Origin: Prorocentrum cordatum
Lineage: Eukaryota; Sar; Dinophyceae; Prorocentrales; Prorocentraceae
Length of the DNA: 64,000 bases
Assembly: GCA_963575745.1 (NCBI GenBank)
Contig: CAUYUJ010019286.1
Span: forward strand, 82,501-146,500
Reading direction: 5' to 3'
The number at the start of each line of letters is the position of its first letter. The stretch's first letter is position 1. This document shows positions 38,508 to 46,347 of this stretch, piece after piece. Under the pieces are notes generated by a model, which was not told the DNA's origin, ran no database searches, and worked only from the letters and a program-made list of their open reading frames with translations. The translations under genes were made by a program, and so were the position numbers.

Positions 38508-38658
38508 AGAGAACCATGCACGTGCACCGATTTTGGCCAGGCCCATCCTGGGCCCAGGATCGGTGCGTATGCCTTCCTGGCCAATGCAGGAGGGCGCATG
38601 CACCGATCCTGGGCCCAGGATGGGCCTGGCCAGAATCGGTGTATGTGTATAGTTCTCT
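38508..38658. repeat. Long near-perfect inverted repeat (hairpin)
   Basis: Arms of about 62 bp: AGAGAACCATGCACGTGCAC, CGATTTTGGCCAGGCCCATC then CTGGGCCCAGGATCGGTGCG, matched by CGCATGCACCGATCCTGGGC, CCAGGATGGGCCTGGCCAGA then ATCGGTGTATGTG...AGTTCTCT. Loop about 27 bp. No other copy in the window. Confidence 0.9.
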
Positions 38659-38659
38659 G

Positions 38660-39425
38660 TCCTCTAGTGGACGCGCTACCGCCGCGCGCGGGCTACGTAA
38701 CGCCCGCGCAGGGGCTCGGCACAGCGCGCACCGGGGCGGCTCGTGCAGGCATGCAGGCGCGGGGGCGCCTGCCGTATGCCGTCACCAGCTAGGACGTACC
38801 CTTCGGCTCCTGCGGGCACGCGCGGAAGCGCGCCTCGAGCTGGTCTTTGACACGGCTGGCGTCATCGCGCTGCGGCGCGGGTGCCGCGCGGGCGACGCCG
38901 TCCCGCCCAGAGGAAGGCGGCGGGAGCGTCGGCGCCCTGCGGGTGCCGCGCGGGGCTGGCTCCGCTGGCGGGCCCCTTTGTCCGGCGCTGGTGTCGGTGC
39001 GCTTAGCGGTGACAAGACTACAGCAAAGGCTGCGTCGCTGGGTCCTCTTGGGCGGCGGGCCGCTCCGTCCCAAAGTGGGCGGGGCGCCAGCTGGGGCGGC
39101 GATGTGGGGGAGCCTTCGCGACCTCGGGTCAGAGTGGCTTTCGCTGGAGGTTCACGCATCGCGACTTGCAGCGCTGGCGCGTCATGTGTCCCGCATGTCG
39201 GCCCCGCGATGTTAGCTCGCCGCGCAAGCAGGGCGCGCGGGGTGCAGCTCAGAATGCCCTTACATCGCAAGGGGGGATAGCGATAACGTGCACCTCAATA
39301 CGGGCGTCTCGGTGTGTCTGGGGATCTGAGCACTCCTTCACGCTTCATGCGCCAGCTTCGCCCCCCCCGCTCCTAAGTTGGGGCCCTTTCTACGCCCGCC
39401 CGCATCCCACCCGCGAAGTCGTGTG
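38660..39425. other. Unassigned spacer
   Basis: GC-rich, with open frames on both strands (for example 38516-39280 on +). No domain or splice pattern persuades me. Confidence 0.4.
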
Positions 39426-39487
39426 AGATTCATGATAGCCTGTATCATATTCTAGGACTCGCTGAGGTGGTGACGCTCGGCGGAGGA

Positions 39488-39545
39488 TAGGTGTGTGTGT
39501 GTGTTTGTGTTTGTATGTGTATGTGTGTGTGTGTGTTCGTGTGCG
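39488..39545. repeat. (GT)n microsatellite
   Basis: GT repeat with TTTG and TATG interruptions. Confidence 0.9.
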
Positions 39546-39639
39546 AGCGCGGTCAGTGAGTCGGCGACGACGCTCACAAATATGTGTGTCTCTTTCGGGG
39601 ACCGCTCTGCGATCGTGAAACTCGACTCATGATTCTTCG

Positions 39640-40240
39640 CTGCCCTGAACGGGGGATCGCGGCATCTTTTGGAGATGTTTGGGGCCTGTGTGTTCCGGAT
39701 GCCCCTTCGTTGCTCCCTTGGGTCTCGTGGGGTTTCTCTTGAGGGCCTCTTAGGGGCATCTTGGGGCGTCTTGACGGCCTCTTTCTGGATCATGGGGGAT
39801 CTTAGAGCGTATTGGGTGCCTCTGGATGGTCTCCTAGGGCATTCCTGAGGGCTTTTCGGTCCGTCTTGGGGTCAAGGACAGGCCTCTTGGAGCCGTCTTG
39901 GGGCCCTTTGGGTCCGTCTTGGGGCCCGTCTTGGGCCACCCCGAATCCATCTTGAGGCCTTGGCAGGCCATCGGAAGCGAAAAGGCGACAAAACACGCAT
40001 ACGCTGGCTGTCCTTAGGTATGAACAGGATTCGGGCCTCTCGGAGGCGTCCTGGGAGGCTCCGTGGCCATCCGGGCGCGTCTTTATCGCGGCCTCGGGGC
40101 CTCCTGTACATGTGGACAATATTGAGCCCTCTTGTGCTATCTTGAGCCATGCTGGAGGCCATCTTGGGCTCTTTGAGGCCCTCTTGGAGCCATCCTGGGC
40201 GATCTCAGACGCTCCAGCGCCTCGCGGGGGGCGCCTCGTC
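39640..40240. repeat. Family M: CTTGGGGCC-rich repeat, copy 1
   Basis: Short GGGGC(C/A)TCTTG-type units, then a structured part 40025-40240 (TCGGGCCTCTCGGAGGCGTC, ATTGAGCCCTCTTGTGCTAT, CTTGAGCCATGCTGGAGGCC). The structured part is shared with 61150-61390. Its complement resembles the CAAGAGGCCCC units at 43250-43880. Confidence 0.75.
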
Positions 40241-40244
40241 CAGA

Positions 40245-40995
40245 CCCAGACCCAGAGGGAGCGGGGCGCGGGGAGGGGCAAGCCCCTCCCCGAAGGGAAG
40301 GAGGGAAGATGGAGGAGGAAACGCTGTAGGCCACCTGTGCCATCTGGGTCGGCCCGCTATCTCCCAGCACTTTTTCTGAATGCAAGGCGACTGTTTTCAA
40401 TGCATTCCATTCCTGATGGGGGATCTCCGGTGTCGCAGGCTGTATGGGAGACGAACAAGCATTCGTATTGCATTGCTCCCCGGGCGTATGCATCAGGCTA
40501 TTGACGGCAACCTTTCGGGCATGGCGGGAGCATTTGTCGTAAGGGGCTGCGGTTGCAAGGATGCTGGAGCCTGCGAGGGGTGCTGTTCTTTCCCATGTGT
40601 TGCTCCCCGCCTCTTACGCCACGCAGCCTCTTTTACGCCACGCAACTTCAATACTGTAGAAACTTCGTGGCTGCTCATTGGATACTATAGCGCAGCTTTT
40701 AGACGCACTGACGTGCACAGCTCAACTGACGTGCTTTTAGACTCATAAGCTGCTCAGCGGACGTGCACTAATAGAATCTATGGTGCACGTGCTGCTTATT
40801 GGTATACTCTAGCGCAGCTTTCAGACACAAGCTCCCGAGCTGGCCAATTTGTGGGGCAAGCGACTCCGGGAGGGGGGTTAGAGGGGGAAGGACCAGGATT
40901 GGATGGCGAGGTTTGGGGGCAAGGTGGAGGAGCTGGAGGCGGATGAGCAGCAGCAGGAGGAGGAGCTCGGCGGGAGTGTTCTGAGCCTACTGGGG
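40245..40995. other. Unassigned spacer
   Basis: No gene recognised. Includes TTTTAGACGCACTGACGTGC / CTTTTAGACTCATAAGC small repeats at 40690-40760 and GATACTATAGCGCAGCTTTT / GGTATACTCTAGCGCAGCTT at 40680 and 40800. Confidence 0.5.
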
Positions 40996-40997
40996 CT

Positions 40998-41330
40998 GTG
41001 CGACAGTCCAACGACGAGATTGAAGGGTTCTGGGTGTTGAAGTCTTCATCTTCCTACGCCCCCCTGCCGCGAGTACATCAAGAAGCCCTTCCGTCCTCCT
41101 CTCGTCAACCTGCGGTGCTCCCCCGCCTCCTCCGCCCCCCTCCCTGTTTCCAATTCGACTTCGTCACTCTGCTCGTCGTTGTCAGCGTCGCCCTCCTCGT
41201 GCGCTCCGTGTTAGCATCTACGTACCCTGTTCTGGTCGTGCATACCTTTCCTCTCGCCTACTCTCCACAGAGACACACATGTATATGCATATACAAAGAC
41301 ATCTGTGCTTGGGTGTTTGTGCTAATTCAT
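40998..41330 (+). CDS. Weak candidate ORF with one hydrophobic stretch
   Basis: An open frame includes FQFDFVTLLVVVSVALLVRS then VLASTYPVLVVHTF, a possible membrane segment. No ATG context, homology or splice signal to support it. The bases are pyrimidine-rich, which itself gives Leu/Val/Ser-rich peptides. Confidence 0.15.
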
Positions 41331-41358
41331 GTATCACCATCTCTCTCTCTCTTCAAGG

Positions 41359-41369
41359 TTTGGCTCAAG
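41359..41369 (+). other. Possible DinoSL relic upstream of the VEVP-repeat retrogene
   Basis: TTTGGCTCAAG equals the last 11 nt of the dinoflagellate spliced leader. It lies 76 nt before ATG 41446. Bases further upstream do not match the leader (CT repeat and TTCAAGG), so any relic is truncated. Confidence 0.45.
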
Positions 41370-41445
41370 ACATCAGTCAAATCTCAAGTGAGGCTCAAGC
41401 CCCGAGCAGTCAACAAACATCCCCTTCATTCTTTGCATCTGGGCC

Positions 41446-42266
41446 ATGGCATGGGCCAAGAAGCAACGGACTGAAACGTCGAGCAGCAAATCTGTGTGTT
41501 TGGAAAGGCGATGGCAATACAGACCAGACCCGGGACGGGAACGCAGAAAGTTCGCAGAAGTGATCGTAAAAAAGCTTGGCGCGATACTGGATGACCAGTT
41601 TTTATATATATATATATATATAAATATTCCGCCGGCTGGGCGACATCGAGTCCCACACTTTGCGTGCAGAAGTGCAGGCCAATCAATACTGTCAGCACCC
41701 TGTGCCAATGGAACATATCGTAGCACTGACAAGGGACAACTAGGTATGTAGAAGTACCTAAATTTGAGCACGCCGAGAAGGTTGTCGAAGTTCCGGAGGT
41801 TGTACTTGTGGAAAAGATCGCAGAGCAAACGCTTGTCATGCCAAGCGGTCGTGATGATGCCAGCAGTGGTGACATGGGTCGAGACGGCGCCCCTTCTTGT
41901 GAGGCGACTCGCGTATCTAGTGAAGATGAAATGATCCAGGAAGCGGAGGCCACAATTGACCATATAAAATCGAGTATTCCGACAAACACCGATTTGTTCA
42001 TCGATGCGAAGGACGAAATAAGTTGCATAGGTTTGGTGCTGGATACGTTTGGGAACCAACTTGTGGAATACAAATCAACACTCCCCAATCCAAACAGCAC
42101 GAAGTTATCGAGGGTTGAAGTGAAGCAGCGTTATGAGTTCATGCATCGATATTTTCTCTGGCGGAGTGTATGCGGAACATTCCACAATGGGACTGGAGAC
42201 CCAGTGATCAAGACAGACGAGCTTTTGGAATTAATGTACAAATTACACAAACCATTGCCGATGTGA
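41446..42266 (+). pseudogene. VEVP/EK-repeat (alveolin-type) retro(pseudo)gene
   Basis: Three frames in series read as one protein. Frame 1 from ATG 41446: MAWAKKQRTETSSSKSVCLE, RRWQYRPDPGRERRKFAEVI, VKKLGAILDDQF, ending in a (TA)n at about 41600. Frame 2 from about 41633: GDIESHTLRAEVQANQYCQH then PVPMEHIVALTRDN, stop at 41741. Frame 3 from 41748: VEVPKFEHAEKVVEVPEVVL, VEKIAEQTLVMP, later DEISCIGLVLDTFGNQLVEY, ending at TGA 42266. EKVVEVPEVxxVEKI is the repeat signature of alveolins and related cortical proteins of alveolates. No intron-like signals separate the parts; a microsatellite and a small indel do. With the SL-like 11-mer upstream, a reverse-transcribed mRNA copy now decayed is the best reading. 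Confidence 0.6.
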
Positions 42267-42495
42267 TGGGCTTCGCACAAGCGTATGTGAGGCAAACGCG
42301 CCCATTCTTTTTACGACGCTGCATACTCAAACTCATGGGGGGGGGATTGTATTCGTGGAGCCAACCGTACACACTCGAGATCGTAAAGTAACAATGTGCT
42401 ACGACATCTGAGTTTCGGCGTCCCGGCGCCCCCGCCGAGCTCTTAGAGGGCCGCCCCCCGGGGCGCACATCGGCGCCTGTCCTGTCTTGTCTCTT

Positions 42496-42526
<31 letters not shown>

Positions 42527-42660
42527 TTTTCCCTCTCTCTCTTTCTTTCCATATGTACAGGTGTATGATACAGCATATTCGCGAACCACCCGTCTATCTA
42601 TATATGTGCACCTTCTACCGCCGTCTCTCCCCCCCGCTCTCCCTCTCTCAGTCTCTCGCT
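42267..42660. other. Spacer with (CT)n tract
   Basis: Possible 3' UTR of the preceding copy, then CT-rich repeat at 42485-42545 and 42625-42665. Confidence 0.6.
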
Positions 42661-42734
42661 TTCTCCAGCGCTATTCCTTCCTCCGGAATTCATTCCCTGT
42701 CCTCCTGGTCTCATGGTCCCCCTTGTCGCTCGGG

Positions 42735-42885
42735 GCTCCAGGAGGGGGCCCGAGCACGACGCGCTCACGCAGCCTTGGCTTTACGGCCGCACGTACCGCG
42801 GCACGACCCTGAAGGACGGCCCTCTGCCTTCCCTGCAGCTCCCCATGCTCGTTTCGGATGCTGTTGCAAACGGATGGGGAGGAGG
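42735..42885 (+). CDS. Candidate exon, family unknown
   Basis: After a CTCCAG acceptor-like site the frame reads GPEHDALTQPWLYGRTYRGT then TLKDGPLPSLQLPMLVSDAV, with mostly G/C third positions and no repeat structure. It ends where a GGA tract begins (42875). No partner exon is found nearby. Confidence 0.3.
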
Positions 42886-43015
42886 AGGGGGAGGAGGAGG
42901 AGGAGGAGGAGGAGGAGGAGGAGGAGGAGGACGAGGAGGAGGAGGAGGAGGAGGAGGAGGAGGAGGAGTAGGAGGACGAGGAGGAGGACGAGGAGGAGGA
43001 GGAGGAGGAGGCGTC
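42875..43015. repeat. GGA tract
   Basis: Polypurine GGA/GGACGA repeat, followed to 43230 by CT-rich low-complexity sequence. Confidence 0.95.
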
Positions 43016-43249
43016 CTATCGCTCTTCTCCTTTCCTCCGCCTGATTACCTGCCTGTCTCCATCCCTCTCCCTCTACTTTTTCTCGCTCCGTGTGTTGAAC
43101 GGTTGTGTGTGTGTGCCTCTCTGCTTCTCTGCCCCTGTCTCTTTCTCGTTTTCTCTCCCTCTATCTCTCTCCCTCTCCCCCAATATTTCCCTCTTCCTTC
43201 CTCTCGCTCTCTATACAGATATTCCTATCTATATACTTTTATAGGGCCG

Positions 43250-43880
43250 GGGACCCCGGACGGACCCCGGACGGAGCCTCCATCCCCCCCCCCAAACGAG
43301 TTTCGGCCTTCCCCGAGATTTCGGGCGGTCCCAGAGGCGCCCCAGACGGCCCGAGATACTCCCAGGAGGGGTCCACGAGCGCTCCAAGACAGCCCAAGTG
43401 CGCTCCAAGACCGCCCAAGACCGCCCAATGGGGGCCCCGAGACGCCCCAAGAGGCCTCCAAGAGGCTTCCCAAGAGGGGCCCAAGAGGGAAATGCCATTT
43501 ATTTTTTGTATGGCTTTCAGAGGTTTTTCTGGTTCTCCCTTGATCGGGCCAACATCAGCCCGAACCGGCCCAAGAGGCTCCACAGATCGCCCCAAGATAG
43601 CCCAAGAGGCCCCCCAAAGAGCCCGAAAACGGTCCAAGAGAGTCCCAAGACAGCCCAAGAGGGCTCCAAGACGGGCCCAAGAGAGCCCCAAGAGCGCCCA
43701 AAGAGGCACCCAAAAGGGCCCCAAGACGCCGCCAGGAGAGCCCCACGACGGCCGAAGGCCTCCAAGACGCCCCAAGACGGCCCAAAAGGGCCCCGAGACG
43801 ACCCAAGAGAACCTCAACAGAGCCCTGAAAGGGATCCAAATGGGCCCCAAGAAGACCCCCAAGAGGCCCCAAAACGCTAC
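43250..43880. repeat. CAAGAGGCCCC short-unit repeat
   Basis: Some forty 12-16 bp units of GCCCAAGA(G/C)GGCC and CCCAAGACGGC type. Frames on both strands are open for up to 270 codons through composition alone. Confidence 0.85.
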
Positions 43881-43899
43881 ATAACACCAGGGCTCCCAA

Positions 43900-44290
43900 C
43901 ACTGAGCTTCAATGGCACCCCCAGAAGCCTTCCAATATTATTTTCCTTCATCCTTCTTCTCCCCGTCCCCCTCCTTCTCTTTCCCGTTACCCTCCTGTTC
44001 CTTCTCTTTCCCTGGGCCGTCTGGAGGGCATCTTGGGCGTCGTGGACCAGTCTTCGAGCGTTTGGGGCCCGTTTTGGACCGTGTTGGGGGCCTCTTGGTG
44101 CTCCCTTGGGGCGATCCTGGGGGCCCTGGGGGGGTGTCTCGGGCAGCTCTCGGGCAGCTCTCGGACAGCTCTCGGGCCGCGCCTGGGGTACTTTTGGCCC
44201 GGGACCCCCCAGGGGCTGCCCCGCGCGCGCGATTTAGAAATGTTGCAAAGCAGCCACTGGAGATCTTAGCACGCCTCTGGCCCGTTGGGC
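43900..44290. repeat. Family U repeat, copy 1
   Basis: CTCTTTCCCTGGGCCGTCTG..., repeated CTCTCGG(A/G)CAGCTCTCGG, and end CGCGCGCGATTTAGAAATGT, ACTGGAGATCTTAGCACGCC, TCTGGCCCGTTGGGCCGGCG. The end recurs at 45440-45530 (copy 2). Confidence 0.8.
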
Positions 44291-44539
44291 CGGCGACTTA
44301 TTCGCACGATGCTATGGGTGAGTGTTCAATATAAAAGGCGGGTTTGCTTTCTGGACATGCTTATCGCCTTGTATACTTACCTTCTCTCTCTTGTATTAGG
44401 TGTGGACGAGCCCTCAAAGCGACACATGCATTTGCGTCCATCACATGCCCAGATTCACGCATACTGATTCCCCTTCCACAATCCGATCAGTTGCGTTTTC
44501 AACTACATTCCTTGACTTCCACTATCGGCGGTAGCTGTT

Positions 44540-45070
44540 CGAACCGATGAGGAGGATGATGATAATGATGTTTACGCTGACGAAGACGACGGTTGGATGA
44601 TGACGATGGTTGCGATGACGATGGCGAGGATCGGACGAGGATGGATTGTGTGGCGAACGAGAGCCATTTGCATTATCATGGTGATTACAACCATGCTCAT
44701 TCTGGCGATGGTGGTGGTGGTGGTGGTAATGATGACGGGGAGGATATGACGACGACGCTGCTGCTAATGAGGTTAATGTGTACGGGATGAGGGTGATTCT
44801 GCTGAGTGTGATGATGCTGATGATGACGATGACAACGATGTTGATGAAGATGGTGCTGCTGACGATGATCGTGGTGACGATGATGACGATGGTGGTGGTG
44901 GTGGTGGTGATAATGATGCTGATGCTGGCGGTGATGATGATGAGGCTGATGAGAATGAGACGGAGGAGGATGAGGATGATGATGAGAAAGAGAAAGAGGA
45001 CGAGGATGGTGATGAGGACGAGAACGAGGAAGAGGCCGCGAACGGCGGTGACCATGATGATGAGGAGGAG
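44540..45070. repeat. (GAT)n trinucleotide region
   Basis: GAT/GAC/GAG triplets with interruptions, purest at 44810-45000. Open frames on both strands are compositional. Confidence 0.95.
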
Positions 45071-45084
45071 GGAGCGGAGGAGCC

Positions 45085-45545
45085 CTCATAGACCTCATTT
45101 GGGCCGTCTTCGGGGTGTCCCGGGCTCCTGTGGGGCAGTCCTGCGGGTCGCTTGGGGACCTATTGGGCGTTTTTCGGGCTCTCCGGCGGCCGTCTTGGGG
45201 CTCTCTTGGGGCCCTCGTGGCCGTCTGGGGGGGTCGGTTGGGGCCGTCGTACGGTGGTTTTGGGCCGTCCAGCGGTCCTTTGAACCCATGTAGGGTCGAC
45301 CCGCGACAATCCATGATTTCTGCTTCTTGGGGCCCTCTTCAGACGCTTCTTGGAGGCGTCTTGGAGGCGTCTGCGGCTGTTTGGCGGCCATCTTGGGCGT
45401 TTGAGACCGATCGGACGGCGACTGGACCGCTGGATCCGGCAGCTCCGCGCGCGCGATCTAGAATATTGTTTACCAGCTATTGGAGATCTTCGCGCGCCTC
45501 TGGCCCGTTGGACCGGCGAATTCCGACTTCGCCTTCCGAGGCACG
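45085..45545. repeat. Family U repeat, copy 2
   Basis: GGGCCGTCTTCGGGG-type units, then GCGCGCGATCTAGAATATTG, TATTGGAGATCTTCGCGCGC, CTCTGGCCCGTTGGACCGGC as in copy 1. Confidence 0.8.
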
Positions 45546-45639
45546 GTTCGAGCTCAGTGGTATCGACCCGGTAACGCGATTGCGGCGGCGCTCGCGATGG
45601 CAGCGGTCTCCCCCATCTCATTCTCCTTTTCGTATGTCG

Positions 45640-45690
45640 TCGCCTTCGTCGTCGTCGTCGTCGTTGTCGTCGTTTTCGTCAGCCTGCAGG
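45640..45690. repeat. (TCG)n at LINE 5' flank
   Basis: TCG/TTG triplets directly before the LINE. The same triplet repeat lies beyond its 3' end (50330-50450). Confidence 0.85.
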
Positions 45691-45699
45691 TTCGAGGAG

Positions 45700-46308
45700 T
45701 TTCAGCAGCAGGCATGTATCGCACCCGAACAGAAATTCCGCATTTGGGCGCCTTCGCCGCGACGGCAGATGCAGATGGATGCAGCCAGCCAGGCCGCGAG
45801 CAGCGCCCATGACGGCGCGGCCCCGCAGCACCTGCGATGCCTTGGCTGGAATCCGTGTTGGGCCAGTCGCCCAGACCGTTTGGAAGAGATCATGGACGAA
45901 TGCAACAACTTCGATTTTGTGCAGCTGGCGGGCACCAAGACAGCGTGCCCCAACGCAGAAGGACAGGTACATAGCCGTCGAGCTGGGGGCAGACTGATGC
46001 TGGAGGCTCCTTGCGAGGGAGGACGACGACCTGCTCCCTTCAGCAACCCGTCGTGCGGCGTCGCGATTGGGATCCCGCCTCGGGCTCCCCGCTCGGCTGT
46101 CAAGCGGACGTGGGCTAGCCCCGCGGGTGCGCCTGGCCGCGCCCTCGCTGCTAGAGTGAAGTACCAGAACGTTGACGTGCTGGCGGTTAGCAGGTACTTC
46201 CCGCCGCAGGGCAAGAATAAGAAGAGGAGTCAGTACATCGGGATCTGTAAGTTACTAGTTGGTTGGTTGGGTGGTATCCTGGCGGGCATTCCGACACGAT
46301 GCACACCA

Positions 46309-46339
<31 letters not shown>

Positions 46340-46347
46340 GGGCTTGA
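45700..46347 (+). CDS. LINE endonuclease (EEP) N-terminal part
   Basis: The frame reads LRCLGWNPCWASRPDRLEEI, DFVQLAGTKTACPNAEGQ, SCGVAIGIPPRAP, RVKYQNVDVLAVSRYFPPQG and SQYIGICK. This is the order of an AP-endonuclease-like EEP fold: first strand, then the LxGT(K/R) block used by dinoflagellate LINEs in place of LQETH, then the GVAIG and the VLAVSxYFPP strands. The frame enters a (TA)n microsatellite at 46314 and ends in Tyr-Ile repeats at 46347. The rest of the EEP continues in another frame. A stretch of some 40 residues usual at this place seems missing. Confidence 0.75.
46314..46339. repeat. (TA)n microsatellite inside the LINE endonuclease
   Basis: 13 TA units where the reading frame changes. 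About 70 bp before it GTAAGT occurs, but no acceptor follows, so an intron is unlikely. Confidence 0.9.

Noticed and set aside
41373-42100. Two minus-strand frames of about 225 codons
   Set aside because: Antisense to the VEVP-repeat sequence; no own features.
43239-43884. Open frames of more than 200 codons on both strands in the CAAGAGGCC repeat
   Set aside because: Short-unit repeat without stops; no domain and no codon bias specific to one frame.
46246-46340. GTAAGT as a donor of an intron in the LINE
   Set aside because: No AG acceptor before coding resumes at GLNDGIGY, and LINEs seldom carry introns; a microsatellite insertion explains the frame change.
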